From assembly GCF_030167925.1 (NCBI RefSeq), contig NZ_JASKUT010000002.1:620001-684000 (forward strand): a DNA stretch of 64,000 nucleotides, written 5' to 3'. Within the stretch, counting starts at the first letter, position 1, and each line of letters opens with the position of its first letter. Source of the DNA: Paenibacillus silviterrae. GTDB lineage: Bacteria; Bacillota; Bacilli; Paenibacillales; NBRC-103111. A program made the position numbers and the translations under genes. Under the pieces are notes generated by a model that was not told where the DNA came from, ran no database searches, and saw only the letters and a list, made by a program, of their open reading frames with translations. Positions 1-9,896 of this stretch are shown here, piece after piece.

Positions 1-65
1 AATTGGAAGAAGTAAACAATAAAACGAATCCGATAGGGCAGAAGCCGAATGAAATGGGAGATACG

Positions 66-1541
66 ATGACAGAGAAAAACACCAAACAAGGAGCGGGCTG
101 GAGCTTCGACAATAGCTACGCCCGGCTGCCTGAATTATTTTATTCCAGCCAGAGCCCGACGCCTGTTCCTTCACCGAAGCTGGTTATCCTTAACGAGCCG
201 CTTGCTGTATCTTTAGGCTTAGATGTAAAGGCACTGCAAGGGGAAGATGGGGTTAACGTCTTTGCCGGCAATCAGGTTCCCGAAGGGGCCTCGCCTCTTG
301 CTCAAGCATATGCGGGGCATCAGTTCGGATATTTTAACATGCTGGGGGACGGACGCGCTTTGCTGCTGGGGGAGCAAATCACGCCACAGCAGGAACGGTT
401 TGATATTCAGCTCAAGGGCTCGGGAAGAACGCCCTATTCCCGCGGCGGCGACGGCAGGGCTGCACTAGGTCCGATGCTGCGTGAATATATCATTAGCGAA
501 GCCATGCATGCGCTCGGCATTCCTACTACCCGGAGTTTGGCGGTGGTATCGACCGGTCAAATTGTGAATCGCGAAACCGGTCTTCCCGGTGCCATCCTTA
601 CTCGCGTGGCGGCAAGCCATCTGAGGGTGGGCACGTTTCAATACGCCGCGAATTGGGGGGAGACCGAAGATCTTCGGGCTTTGGCGGATTACACGATCCA
701 AAGGCATTATCCGGAAGCGGCTGCAGATGCAAATCGCTACATTAGCTTGCTCGAGCAGGTGATCCGTCGCCAGGCCGCACTTATTTCCAAGTGGCAGCTC
801 GTCGGCTTTATTCACGGAGTGATGAACACCGATAATATGGCTATCAGCGGAGAAACCATCGATTATGGGCCATGCGCCTTCATGGATGCTTATGATCCGG
901 CAACGGTATTCAGTTCGATCGACACCTCCAGACGTTATGCCTATGGCAACCAGCCGCCTATTGCCGCTTGGAATCTCACGAGATTCGCAGAGTCACTCTT
1001 ACCGCTGCTGCATGAGAACGAGGAGCAGGCCATCGAGTTGGCCCAGCAAGCTCTTTCCGCCTTCTCCGAGCAGTTCCGCAGCCATTGGCTCACGGGGATG
1101 AGGGCAAAGCTGGGGCTTTTGGATACGGAGGCTGAGGATGAGGCGCTGGTAGAAGAGCTGCTTCGTACGATGCAGAAGTACGGTGCCGATTACACGAATA
1201 CGTTCCGTGCCCTCACGATGGAGAAGCAGGAGGATACGGTCTTATGGGATTCCCCCGAATTTGCCTCCTGGCATGAGCAGTGGCAGGCAAGACGGGGCAG
1301 ACAGCAGGGGTCCAAAGAAGCTTCGCAGCAGCTTATGAAGCGCAGCAATCCTGCCGTCATCCCTCGCAATCACCGGGTAGAAGCCGCGTTGGAGGCGGCA
1401 GAGAACGATGGAGATCTTAGCGTTATGGAGAGCCTGCTCGAGGTTCTACAGTGTCCGTACGCTTATTCTCCCGAGCAGGAGGAGTACACTGCACTGCCTG
1501 CGCCTTCGGCGCGTCCCTATAGAACGTACTGCGGTACATGA
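66..1541 (+). CDS. selO: Protein adenylyltransferase SelO (YdiU/UPF0061 family)
   Basis: A pseudokinase-fold enzyme that transfers AMP from ATP to Ser/Thr/Tyr hydroxyls of target proteins. The family is linked to redox stress responses. The 491-residue product has the family's hallmark segments: [15 protein letters not shown] near the N-terminus, [17 protein letters not shown], and the catalytic segment HGVMNTDN (H250, N254, D256), followed by IDYG (D266), which takes the place of the DFG metal-binding motif. It ends with the family-like CGT tail. I chose the ATG at 66 because GGGAGA lies 5 nt upstream and because residues before it look non-conserved. An in-frame extension runs back to the window edge. 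It converges on the heparinase-like gene and the two share a hairpin terminator. The functional link to the neighbouring sugar genes is unclear. Confidence 0.93.
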   Translation: MTEKNTKQGAGWSFDNSYARLPELFYSSQSPTPVPSPKLVILNEPLAVSLGLDVKALQGEDGVNVFAGNQVPEGASPLAQAYAGHQFGYFNMLGDGRALLLGEQITPQQERFDIQLKGSGRTPYSRGGDGRAALGPMLREYIISEAMHALGIPTTRSLAVVSTGQIVNRETGLPGAILTRVAASHLRVGTFQYAANWGETEDLRALADYTIQRHYPEAAADANRYISLLEQVIRRQAALISKWQLVGFIHGVMNTDNMAISGETIDYGPCAFMDAYDPATVFSSIDTSRRYAYGNQPPIAAWNLTRFAESLLPLLHENEEQAIELAQQALSAFSEQFRSHWLTGMRAKLGLLDTEAEDEALVEELLRTMQKYGADYTNTFRALTMEKQEDTVLWDSPEFASWHEQWQARRGRQQGSKEASQQLMKRSNPAVIPRNHRVEAALEAAENDGDLSVMESLLEVLQCPYAYSPEQEEYTALPAPSARPYRTYCGT

Positions 1542-1545
1542 CCAA

Positions 1546-1577
1546 GAGAAGGCTGCCTATTAAAGGGCAGCCTTCTC
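1546..1577. terminator. Shared hairpin terminator between convergent selO and heparinase-like gene
   Basis: A perfect 12-bp stem (GAGAAGGCTGCC with GGCAGCCTTCTC) encloses an 8-nt loop between the two converging genes. No long T-run follows on either side, so the efficiency is uncertain. Confidence 0.7.
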
Positions 1578-1579
1578 CG

Positions 1580-3463
1580 TTATAGCTGCCGGATCCGCAG
1601 CTTCCACTCTCCTTGCTGTACTGCATACTTTGACTTGAGTACTATGCGATACAGCTGATCTCCCCATACCGATCGCACGCGACTATCGGTTAAAGGAATC
1701 TCCTCTACCGCGGCGGACAGTTGATCCTCGTCGTAATCCAGCTCCACCCCCGTACCGGAGGAGGGGTCACGAACAAGGAGCTTCCCTTCGGCCGCCGCCG
1801 GAGCATGTAGGCTTATAAGGCTTAGCATAAGCTCGGATACAGGATGCTTCAGCATGAATCGATCCGACACTATCACCTCAGCGGGCGAGCCTTCGCCGCG
1901 GTTCATACGGAAGGCTCTTACCCACCGTTCGATTCCGGCCTCCTCAGGGTAAGCCCCGGCAAGCTCCATGCGAAGCTCGGCGAAGCTGTCGTCAGCGGCA
2001 TAGTGGACATCCTTCGCCCGATACGCCTTGCCTGCCGCTTGTTGTACGCCCCCAACGGTAGGCAATGCATGGTAGGCGGATTGCATCGTCCAAATTTCGT
2101 ATCGTCGCGGACTGAAGGTTTTGGACGTATAGTTCTCTACCCCGACATCAATCAGCATGGGCTTGCCGTCGGCATAGACGATAAAGTGTCCGACATCGTT
2201 GTGATTGTGGCTCTCGTCATTGTGCCCGCCTTTGGCGGCAAGATAGAGGCCTTGGGCCGAGCCCTCCCGCTCCCGTGCGGCGAACACCTCGATCCCGTCC
2301 ATCCACACGTCTCTTGTATAGGCTGGGGCTTCCTTGTGTGTCGTGAGCTCGGTGTACAAGGAAAGGCTTGGCACAATGCGAAGCAGCGGAGCAAACTTCT
2401 GCTCTTTCCAGCCGTGTCGTTGAAAGGCATACGCACCCAGTGCCTGCATACCGGGATCCTCGATGCGTTTACCGTACCGGTACACCACATCCCCGTATAT
2501 GCGCAATCGGGCATCCCCGTCGGCGAAGTTCACGAACCAATCCCCGTCAATATGGACCTTGGCAATATATCTTCCGATAGCCTGCACAAGCGGCAGCCGG
2601 AAAAAGTTCATTTGACCGTCCGTGGCAGTGTAGAGCAGATCCAGACAATCGAACAAGGAAGCTCCCGCATGTCCCCAGTAGCCGGGTCCTTCGTCACAGC
2701 CTCCGTCGGGATGGTATACGGCCAAGAAAGCTTCAAGGCTGCGAAGAGCTTTATGTATAGCCGACGCCCGGCGTACTTCATCCGATTCCATCAATAAGAA
2801 GGAACCGATGACATTGGAAAGTATCCACGGATTCCAATTATTCACTTTGCGGTCTTGGAAGCCCATCCACCAGAAGTCGTCCCGTTCCAGGAACGGGTTC
2901 AGCATTCTGCGCTCGAGCTCACGCCCGATCCGGCGCCTTAGCATAGGACAAGCCTCGTCCAGCGCGGGAGCCAGCAGGTATAACGTCCATGACAACAACG
3001 ATGCGGTCTCCGCGGAGAACAGGTCGATGACCGGATCATCCACATCCGGCAGAGCGAACCCACGGCTTAGCAGAGAAATGCTCATGTGCGCAGGTACGAC
3101 CCAATTGGATTCTTCGCAAATCAGCCAGACGCCGTTGACGATTTGTTCCATGAACCGCTCCTGACCTTCGACGCATTCGGCGAGCACAAGCTCGGCAAGC
3201 GCCATCCTCCGATCGAAATATACCTCCTCGAAGCGGCTTCGGTTCCCGTTCTTCACAAAATCCATGTAGCGAGAGGCGAGCAGCGGGGGCCAATCGTAAT
3301 CGAGGCGCGCCTGCCCTCTGGTCACCCATTCCGACTTCACAGCCTCAGGGAGAGCATCCCAGTATTCCCTTTCGTTCGCTTGGGGGACCGGGCGAAATCT
3401 CTCTTGACTCCGTAGGATTCCGCGCAATCGTTCTTGGGGGTAATCTTCGTGCAGCACCGACAT
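1580..3463 (-). CDS. Heparinase II/III-like polysaccharide lyase family protein
   Basis: The 627-residue protein has the two-part layout of heparinase II/III-like enzymes: an N-terminal alpha/alpha toroid (about residues 20-370, with motifs such as NNWNPWILSN and GGCDEGPGYWGHAG) and a C-terminal beta-sandwich containing the signature SHNHNDVGHF (H419, H421) and DVGVENY. Relatives eliminate uronic-acid-containing polysaccharides such as heparin, alginate or oligouronates. I see no signal peptide, so it probably acts in the cytoplasm on imported oligosaccharides. I chose the ATG at 3463; a GTG directly upstream at 3466 is possible. It diverges from the first importer operon, which suggests coordinated control from the 265-bp intergenic region. 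Substrate cannot be read from sequence. Confidence 0.85.
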   Translation of the reverse strand: MSVLHEDYPQERLRGILRSQERFRPVPQANEREYWDALPEAVKSEWVTRGQARLDYDWPPLLASRYMDFVKNGNRSRFEEVYFDRRMALAELVLAECVEGQERFMEQIVNGVWLICEESNWVVPAHMSISLLSRGFALPDVDDPVIDLFSAETASLLSWTLYLLAPALDEACPMLRRRIGRELERRMLNPFLERDDFWWMGFQDRKVNNWNPWILSNVIGSFLLMESDEVRRASAIHKALRSLEAFLAVYHPDGGCDEGPGYWGHAGASLFDCLDLLYTATDGQMNFFRLPLVQAIGRYIAKVHIDGDWFVNFADGDARLRIYGDVVYRYGKRIEDPGMQALGAYAFQRHGWKEQKFAPLLRIVPSLSLYTELTTHKEAPAYTRDVWMDGIEVFAAREREGSAQGLYLAAKGGHNDESHNHNDVGHFIVYADGKPMLIDVGVENYTSKTFSPRRYEIWTMQSAYHALPTVGGVQQAAGKAYRAKDVHYAADDSFAELRMELAGAYPEEAGIERWVRAFRMNRGEGSPAEVIVSDRFMLKHPVSELMLSLISLHAPAAAEGKLLVRDPSSGTGVELDYDEDQLSAAVEEIPLTDSRVRSVWGDQLYRIVLKSKYAVQQGEWKLRIRQL

Positions 3464-3612
3464 CACCCTGCCTTTTCTATTGGAAATGAATTACCTCTTC
3501 ATTGTAAGTCCTTCCCACAAGAACGGGAATAATCTTTTGAACTGATTACGGCACAAAAGCCCATAGTTGAAAGGAATTTCGAATGATCATCTGAAATGAG
3601 CACTGAGCCCGC

Positions 3613-3682
3613 AGGTGGAAATATAAGCGTTCTATTCTCAGTTGAAATGATTATATCCATTTCCACCTTTACCAAATATAAT
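3613..3682 (+). promoter_or_regulatory. Inverted repeat and TATAAT promoter of the first importer operon
   Basis: A perfect 10-bp inverted repeat (AGGTGGAAAT at 3613-3622, ATTTCCACCT at 3659-3668) sits just upstream of a perfect -10 box TATAAT at 3677-3682. The hexamer at the expected -35 position (TATCCA) is poor. The second repeat arm lies within the -35/-10 spacer. That arrangement fits an activator- or repressor-controlled promoter. The AraC-type regulators encoded in the locus are obvious candidates, but this is inference. The rest of the 265-bp gap between the divergent genes shows no further obvious element. Confidence 0.5.
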
Positions 3683-3728
3683 CAATTCCACGAGGCAAGC
3701 ATTCCCAAATAAAGGAGCGTGGCAGAGC

Positions 3729-4679
3729 ATGAGCCTTGAAGCGGCGGAGCTGGAAGTAACGGCTGTCCGTACCAAGCGAAAGAGACGAAGCGGCATATTC
3801 ATGGATTGGGATTTGTACTTGCTGCTGCTGCCGGGTCTTCTATACTTCCTGGTGTATAAGTACATTCCCATGTGGGGCATCGTGATTGCATTTCAGGATT
3901 ATTCCCCCTTCCGAGGTATTCTGGGGAGCGAATGGGTGGGAATGAAGCATTTCGTCACACTGTTTACCTATGATAAATTTTGGCAGATTTTCCGAAATAC
4001 GCTGCTGATCAGCTTTTATAATCTGCTCTTCTTCTTTCCGGCACCGATCATCATGGCATTGCTTCTTAATGAGCTGAAGAATCAGATCTATAAGCGAACC
4101 GTGCAAACAATCATCTATTTGCCGCATTTTATTTCGTGGGTTGTCGTGGCCGGGATGACGTATCTGCTCCTCGGGACCCAAGGCGGTCTTGCGAATGAAA
4201 TGATCAAATCGATGGGCGGAGAAGAGGTTGCTTTCCTGACGACGCCCGAGTATTTCCGAGGACTGATTGTTTCTCAGAGCATTTGGAAGGAAGCCGGCTG
4301 GGGCACCATCATTTTTCTCGCGGCACTTTCGGGAGTGGATACGCAGCTCTACGAGGCGGCGATTGTGGACGGTGCAGGGCGATGGAGACAGCTGTGGCAT
4401 ATTACGCTTCCCGCCATCCGAAGCACGATTTTCATTCTGCTGATCTTGCGTCTCGGCAATATTCTCGATGTCGGCTTCGAGCATATTTTCCTTATGCTGA
4501 ATTCAACGGTCACTAGCGTAGGGGATGTGTTCGAAACGTATGTATACCGCGAAGGCTTGATCGGCGGCAAATTCAGCTATACGACGGCTGTCGGCTTGTT
4601 CAAGTCTCTGATCGGCCTGGTGCTGGTCATGGGAGCGAACTGGCTAACCAAAAAATTCGGCGAAGAGGGCGTTTACTAA
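3729..4679 (+). CDS. CUT1 ABC sugar transporter permease (LplB type)
   Basis: The 316-residue inner-membrane permease has about six membrane segments; the first begins near residue 26 (LYLLLLPGLLYFLVY). The cytoplasmic EAA loop reads EAAIVDGAGRWRQLW, the contact point for the ATPase. Relatives with the IPMWGIVIAFQDY segment belong to the LplB group of oligosaccharide importers common in Paenibacillus. The start has AAAGGAG upstream. It is first in a three-gene operon with a YtcP-type permease and a binding lipoprotein. No ATPase is encoded nearby, so a shared MsmX-type ATPase is presumably used. Confidence 0.92.
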   Translation: MSLEAAELEVTAVRTKRKRRSGIFMDWDLYLLLLPGLLYFLVYKYIPMWGIVIAFQDYSPFRGILGSEWVGMKHFVTLFTYDKFWQIFRNTLLISFYNLLFFFPAPIIMALLLNELKNQIYKRTVQTIIYLPHFISWVVVAGMTYLLLGTQGGLANEMIKSMGGEEVAFLTTPEYFRGLIVSQSIWKEAGWGTIIFLAALSGVDTQLYEAAIVDGAGRWRQLWHITLPAIRSTIFILLILRLGNILDVGFEHIFLMLNSTVTSVGDVFETYVYREGLIGGKFSYTTAVGLFKSLIGLVLVMGANWLTKKFGEEGVY

Positions 4680-4711
4680 ACCCGGGTCGATGGGAAAGGA
4701 GCTGGCTTCAC

Positions 4712-5584
4712 ATGCATTATAAACCATCCTTCGGAAGCCGATTATTCGATACGGCGAATGTGCTGATCTTGGCTTTGTTTTCGCTGATCACGCTGTTTCC
4801 CTTCTTATATATAATGGCGACATCGCTCGCTCCCTTGCAGCAGGTGCTGCGCGGCGGCGTGATCCTGTGGCCGGAGAAGGTAACCTGGGATGCTTACCAA
4901 ACGATATTCGGCAACACGCACTTTGTGCGTTCCCTCTATACGACCGTGTTCATCACGGTGCTCGGCACCTTGACCAATCTGCTGTTTACCGTCTTCATGG
5001 CCTACCCGCTTGCGAAGAAGAGACTCAAGGGCCGCGAGGTCATTCTGTTTCTTGTCGTCTTCTCGATTCTTTTCAGCGGCGGGATGATTCCCACGTACAT
5101 GGTCGTGAAGGGCACCGGCTTGATCAACACGCTGTGGGCGCTGATTATTCCCGGAGCCATTAGCGCCTTTAACCTGATTATCCTGAAAAATTTTTTTCAG
5201 AGCATCCCCGAGGAGCTGGAAGAGGCGGCACGTATCGACGGCTGTAAAAATCTAGGCGTGCTGTTCCGGATCGTGCTTCCGCTGTCACTTCCGGCATTGG
5301 CTACCTTTACGCTGTTTTATGCCGTAGGGCATTGGAACCAGTTCTTCGCAGCCATCATGTACGTGACCAAATCCAGCCTGTGGCCGATTCAGGTGGTGCT
5401 GCGGCAGATGATCATCGAAGGCTCCACACAGGAGTTCGAGGTGGCGATGGGAGAGCTGAAGATCATCCCTACAACCATAAAGATGGCAGCTATTATCGTG
5501 GCAACCGTCCCTATCCTGTTTGTGTATCCGTTTTTGCAAAAGCATTTTGCCAAAGGAGTTCTACTTGGCTCCGTCAAAGGGTAG
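4712..5584 (+). CDS. CUT1 ABC sugar transporter permease (YtcP/LplC type)
   Basis: The 290-residue partner permease has six predicted membrane segments, the MATSLAPLQQV segment after TM1 and an EAA loop reading EEAARIDGCKNLGVLFRIV. The C-terminal VYPFLQKHFAKGVLLGSVKG is typical of the YtcP/LplC group. A GGAAAGGAG ribosome binding site lies upstream. It should form a heterodimeric channel with the preceding LplB-type protein and take substrate from the lipoprotein encoded 36 bp downstream. Confidence 0.92.
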   Translation: MHYKPSFGSRLFDTANVLILALFSLITLFPFLYIMATSLAPLQQVLRGGVILWPEKVTWDAYQTIFGNTHFVRSLYTTVFITVLGTLTNLLFTVFMAYPLAKKRLKGREVILFLVVFSILFSGGMIPTYMVVKGTGLINTLWALIIPGAISAFNLIILKNFFQSIPEELEEAARIDGCKNLGVLFRIVLPLSLPALATFTLFYAVGHWNQFFAAIMYVTKSSLWPIQVVLRQMIIEGSTQEFEVAMGELKIIPTTIKMAAIIVATVPILFVYPFLQKHFAKGVLLGSVKG

Positions 5585-5620
5585 CACCATCAATTGATGA
5601 TAAATAAGGAGGTCGACGGT

Positions 5621-7123
5621 ATGGTTAACAGAAAAGGAGCAGCCGTTTCGATGACGGCATTGCTGCTGGCGGCAGCGGCAGCGGGCTGCAGCGGAGGGGA
5701 TGCCCCTGGTGCCGGAACAGGCAGCGGCGGAGCGGATTCAAGCAAGCGGATTAAAGTCAGCATGATGTATCCGCTCTATGCCGAGCCGCCGCAAAAAACG
5801 GAGGCGTGGAAGCTGATCGAGGATAAGTTCAATATCGAATACGAGCCCATTGCCGTTCCCAACAACAGCTATAACGATAAGCTGAAGGTAACGCTAGCCT
5901 CCGGAGATATGCCGGATTTGATCCTGTGGACCAACTATCCGGACCCGGAGCTGGTCAAGTATGTAAATCAAGGCGCCTTTCTCCCGTTGGATGACCTGAT
6001 CAAAGCATCGCCGAACATTATGAAAACGCCGCAGGACATTTTCGATAATGTGAAGATCGAAGGGAAGCTGTACAGCGTACCCAGAACGCGCGCATTGAAC
6101 CGCTCCGCGGTGATGATTCGTAAGGATTGGCTTGATAATCTGGGGCTGCCTGTACCGAAGACCGTAGATGACCTCTATAAAACGGCGCTCGCTTTCACGA
6201 ACAATGACCCCGACAAGAACGGGAAAAACGATACCTTCGGCATTGCGATGGGTGAGAATCTCAGCCACTTGGACGCTCTCTTCATGGCGTTTGACACCGG
6301 CAGCGGCTGGCGCAAGATGGAGGACGGCTCCTTAATGAACGATGTCATTACACCGGGCAGGAAGCAAGCTCTCGAATGGCTGCGGAGGCTGTATGCCGAT
6401 GGCGGGCTTGATAAGGACTTCGCTGTGCTGAAGAACACGCAGGTATGGGAGAAGCTGGAGGGCGGCAAGGCGGGAATCCTGATCGGCGGACAGACGAGCG
6501 ATTACGCCCGTTATGTGGAGAATCTCGGCAAAATCGATCCGAAGGCGAATCTTATTATGATTGCTCCACCGACAGGGCCAAGCGGCAAATCCGGCTACGG
6601 CGAGACGTCCGGCTTCTTCGGACAATGGCTGATCCCGGCCAAGACGGATAAGGAAAAGGCGAAGCGGCTGATGCAAGTTCTCGATTGGCAGGCCGGGGAT
6701 GAAGCCTACAAGCTGAAGCGTTATGGCGTCGAAGGAGTGCATCATACGATGGAGAACGGCAAGCCTAAGCTGAACGCGGACAAATACAAAGCGGACGGCG
6801 TGGACAACTTGATTCCGCATAACCCGTACGATCCTTACAGCTACGTAGTGCTGACCGCTCCGGAGGCGGTGCAGAAGGCACAGAAGGATAACCTTGATTT
6901 TGTTGCCAAGCTCGGGATCAAGAATCCTGCCTTGTCCTTCGTAGCGCCGACTTCCGTGGAGAAGCAAAGCGATTTGAATAAGCTGAAGGACGAAACCTTT
7001 GTGAAGATTGTGATGGGCAAGGCGCCGCTGGAGGATTTCGATAAATTTACGAAGGAATGGCTTGATAAGGGCGGAGCGCAAATCACCAAAGAAACCAATG
7101 AGTGGTTCAAAAAGCAAAAGTAA
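5621..7123 (+). CDS. Extracellular solute-binding lipoprotein, LplA-type (importer 1)
   Basis: A family-1 solute-binding protein, predicted to be lipid-anchored on the outer face of the membrane. The signal peptide ends at a lipobox (AAAGC, Cys23) followed by a Gly/Ser-rich linker. The 500-residue body has features of large LplA-like binding proteins (GDMPDLILW, VPRTRALNRSAVMIRKDWLD, and a DPDKNGKNDTFG calcium-loop-like segment). I prefer ATG 5621 because AAGGAGG lies 7 nt before it; upstream TTG/ATG codons at 5594/5597 lack a site. It ends operon permease-permease-SBP and is followed by a strong terminator. Ligand is likely an oligosaccharide released from a uronate-containing polymer, by context. 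Confidence 0.92.
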   Translation: MVNRKGAAVSMTALLLAAAAAGCSGGDAPGAGTGSGGADSSKRIKVSMMYPLYAEPPQKTEAWKLIEDKFNIEYEPIAVPNNSYNDKLKVTLASGDMPDLILWTNYPDPELVKYVNQGAFLPLDDLIKASPNIMKTPQDIFDNVKIEGKLYSVPRTRALNRSAVMIRKDWLDNLGLPVPKTVDDLYKTALAFTNNDPDKNGKNDTFGIAMGENLSHLDALFMAFDTGSGWRKMEDGSLMNDVITPGRKQALEWLRRLYADGGLDKDFAVLKNTQVWEKLEGGKAGILIGGQTSDYARYVENLGKIDPKANLIMIAPPTGPSGKSGYGETSGFFGQWLIPAKTDKEKAKRLMQVLDWQAGDEAYKLKRYGVEGVHHTMENGKPKLNADKYKADGVDNLIPHNPYDPYSYVVLTAPEAVQKAQKDNLDFVAKLGIKNPALSFVAPTSVEKQSDLNKLKDETFVKIVMGKAPLEDFDKFTKEWLDKGGAQITKETNEWFKKQK

Positions 7124-7137
7124 GTCCGTTACAAAAA

Positions 7138-7210
7138 GGAAGCCACTATCCTAGGGGAGCTTCGGCACTTCTTGTCGAACCCCTAGGACCGTGGCTTCAT
7201 TTTCTTTTTT
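7138..7210 (+). terminator. Rho-independent terminator after importer-1 operon
   Basis: A long interrupted stem pairs GGAAGCCAC with GTGGCTTC, and inside it CCTAGGGG with CCCCTAGG, followed by ATTTTCTTTTTT. It separates the importer operon from the regulator gene downstream. Confidence 0.85.
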
Positions 7211-7290
7211 CGGGAAGGAATCGGAGGAGGTGAAGCGTATACTTTATGTATGAAGCGCTTTCAGCTTGTCAGGTAAGGAGGGGACTGGGT

Positions 7291-9615
7291 TTGCTGCTGC
7301 GTATATTCGGAGATATGTGGTCGAGGGGCTCGATGCGCCTCAAAATCCTCATTGCCGCCTCGCTGCTGTCCATCGTGCCTGTCATTATTCTGGGAAGCGT
7401 TACGTATATGATTGCCGAGTACTCCCTATTTGATGAGGTGGGGAAGGCAAACCGGGAAACGGTGAAGCAGGTGCAGCAGCGTATCGACGAGAAGCTGGTC
7501 AGCCTGGATAAGGCTGTGCTGCAGCATGCGTTTAATCCGATGCTCCTGCACTATTTGACCCTCACGAACCCCTATGAGAATGGGGAGCAATTCCGCGATG
7601 TGATGACCGTGCTCTCCTCTATGGAAGGGCTTATTGATGATGCGAATGCCGTTTATTTATATATGAAGGATCAAAATCTGATGATGAGCCCTAGCCAAGG
7701 GATAACGACAACGGATCGGCTTCCGAGGGATGTGCTTGAGAAAATCCAAACGGACCCGAGGCCCTATTTCTGGCTGGACCGCAAATCGGCGTCCACCGTT
7801 ACCAGAGGCGGCTCCAATATTGTCACCTTTGTTCGAAAGCTGCCCGTGAACATGGACAAACCGCTCGGATATTTGATCGTCGAGCTGAACGACCGGGCTT
7901 TTTTTGATATTTTCGCCCATACGAAGGTTGGCATGAACGGGGAGATGTTGATTGTCACCTCCGGCGGAAATTATATATCCGATTGGAACAAAAGCCTGCT
8001 CGATCTGAGTGTACAGAATCCGGTGATCGATCAGCTCTTGCAATCCGACCAAGAGGAGCATACGTACACGGAAACGATCGGCGGACAAAAGCTTCTGCTG
8101 AATTACAGAAAATCACCTTATAACGAGTGGAAATACATCTCACTGCTGCCGGTCCATGATTTAACCTCCCGGTTTAATTGGATCAAGCAGACCACGCTGG
8201 GACTCGGGGCTGTGCTGATCGGGATCAGTCTTGCAGCGGCAGCGGTGTTGTCGGGCAGCTTCTTCCGTCTGATCTACAGCGTTGTAGAGACGATTAAGCA
8301 GGCGAGGGGGGAGCTTCCGCAATCTCTTTCCAAGCTGAACGAGATTGGGGTGATCCGATACTACGTCGATTTGCTGCACCGCTCGAATCATGCCCTGGAG
8401 CAGCAAATTGCCGATTCCATGCCGATCCTTCGCACCAATTTTCTTCACCGGCTGCTTACTGAACCGATGAAGGAGAAGGAAATTGTCGATAAGCTCGCTT
8501 ATTACGGCATTGATATCCCGCATCCGTATTATACCGTGCTATCCATCGAGCTGGACAACCTGCGGGGGCAGACGGAGCAGGATCTCCATCTGTTTCTCTA
8601 TGCGGCAATGAATATCGCGAAGGAAATAATGAGCAGATATACGAACGGCGTTGCCTTTCAAAGTCCGTCGGATCATATTGCCGTCATCCTGAATCATGGT
8701 CCCGGGGACGTTCATGACCGGCAAAAGCTCGTATTTCAAATTGCCGAAGAAATGCAAAGCGTGGCAGAGCGGCTGCTGAGGGTTACAGTAACCATTGGAA
8801 TCGGGTATAGCTACGAAGGGCTGGAATTCATCAGCCGCTCGAATAAGGAAGCGCTGGAGGCGCTGCAATTCCAGCTGGTGGAGGGAAGCGGCAGGGTAAT
8901 TTATATCGGCTCCGTTCTGCCTGAAGCGAATAGCGTCAGCTACCCGTCGGAGCAGGAGCAGGTGATTATCAACGGGATTAAGCTTTGCCATGTAGAGCAG
9001 GTGGTCCAGGGGGTTGCGGATTTTGCCGCCGTCCTTAGCGCCAGGGGCCGCCAAGCTTCGTATGACCATATTCATCAATCGTATATCCAGTTGATTGCAA
9101 CCTCGCTCAAAACCTTATTCGAGCTGGACCCCGAGGGAGGACCGAAGCTGTTTGATTTCAATCCGTACCAACGGCTGGCCAAAATCAAAACCCATGCCTC
9201 CATCGTGTGCTGGCTTACCAAAGAAATTTATCCGGACCTCATATCCCACGTACATGAGCACCGTAACAGAAGACAGCGGACTACCATGGACCGAGTACTT
9301 CAGTACATTCACGAGCATTATGATGAAGAGCTGTCCCAGCCGATGCTGGCCGAGCTCGTTTCCCTCCCGAATTCCCAATTCAGCGCAATGTTCAAAGAAG
9401 AAATGGGCATGACCCTAACCGATTATATTATCGCGTATCGCATCGACCGGGCCAAGGAGCTGCTCCGCACCACGGATATGAAAATTTCGGATATCGCCGA
9501 GAAGCTTTGTTACAACAATGCGCAAAACTTTATTCGGATGTTCAAGCGCAGCTGCGGCATCACACCGGGGGAGTACCGGTCGCGTGCAGTGAGTAGAGAA
9601 GAGATGCCGAACTAG
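7291..9615 (+). CDS. Membrane-anchored AraC-family regulator with extracellular sensor region
   Basis: The 774-residue protein has a membrane segment near residues 16-40, a large extracellular sensor region of Cache type, a second membrane segment near 301-327, a cytoplasmic linker, and a C-terminal AraC HTH pair at about 666-760 (ISDIAEKLCYNNAQNFIRMFKRSCG, split over its recognition helices). There is no receiver or kinase domain. Family members of this layout control adjacent sugar-uptake genes in Paenibacillus-like bacteria. I prefer TTG 7291, which follows TAAGGAGGGG; ATG 7246 also has a GGAGG but with long spacing. It is placed directly after importer 1, which is its likely target. Ligand unknown. 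Confidence 0.85.
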   Translation: MLLRIFGDMWSRGSMRLKILIAASLLSIVPVIILGSVTYMIAEYSLFDEVGKANRETVKQVQQRIDEKLVSLDKAVLQHAFNPMLLHYLTLTNPYENGEQFRDVMTVLSSMEGLIDDANAVYLYMKDQNLMMSPSQGITTTDRLPRDVLEKIQTDPRPYFWLDRKSASTVTRGGSNIVTFVRKLPVNMDKPLGYLIVELNDRAFFDIFAHTKVGMNGEMLIVTSGGNYISDWNKSLLDLSVQNPVIDQLLQSDQEEHTYTETIGGQKLLLNYRKSPYNEWKYISLLPVHDLTSRFNWIKQTTLGLGAVLIGISLAAAAVLSGSFFRLIYSVVETIKQARGELPQSLSKLNEIGVIRYYVDLLHRSNHALEQQIADSMPILRTNFLHRLLTEPMKEKEIVDKLAYYGIDIPHPYYTVLSIELDNLRGQTEQDLHLFLYAAMNIAKEIMSRYTNGVAFQSPSDHIAVILNHGPGDVHDRQKLVFQIAEEMQSVAERLLRVTVTIGIGYSYEGLEFISRSNKEALEALQFQLVEGSGRVIYIGSVLPEANSVSYPSEQEQVIINGIKLCHVEQVVQGVADFAAVLSARGRQASYDHIHQSYIQLIATSLKTLFELDPEGGPKLFDFNPYQRLAKIKTHASIVCWLTKEIYPDLISHVHEHRNRRQRTTMDRVLQYIHEHYDEELSQPMLAELVSLPNSQFSAMFKEEMGMTLTDYIIAYRIDRAKELLRTTDMKISDIAEKLCYNNAQNFIRMFKRSCGITPGEYRSRAVSREEMPN

Positions 9616-9648
9616 TCATAGCCGTCCACCTGCCATCAGAAACATTCT

Positions 9649-9676
9649 GGCTAACCGTCATTCCTGACGGTTAGCC
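9649..9676. repeat. Perfect 12-bp hairpin after membrane AraC gene
   Basis: GGCTAACCGTCA and its reverse complement are separated by TTCC. No T-run follows. It may be a terminator for the regulator gene or an RNA-stabilising hairpin. Confidence 0.6.
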
Positions 9677-9773
9677 GGGGCGTCCGGGTACTTAGACTTT
9701 ATTGCAGGCATTGCACCAATTCTCCACGCAACCAACCGATAGGCCAGAAAACATGGTTATATGAGCTTAAGAC

Positions 9774-9808
9774 TACGCGAAATCCCCGACAGGGCAAGGT
9801 TTCGCGTA
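9774..9808 (+). promoter_or_regulatory. Inverted repeat in the leader of importer-2 operon
   Basis: TACGCGAAA (9774-9782) and TTTCGCGTA (9800-9808) form a perfect 9-bp inverted repeat with a 17-nt loop, about 90 bp upstream of the permease start. It could be an operator or an RNA hairpin. The surrounding gap from 9616 to 9896 contains no convincing gene, although short reading frames cross it. Confidence 0.4.
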
Positions 9809-9896
9809 TTTGTGCATGCCATGGAGAAATGGTCAGTTGAATTCGCAAGCCGGGGGGCGGTAAGATGGCGGTATCGAAGCAGAGGAGGTAGTGGCG

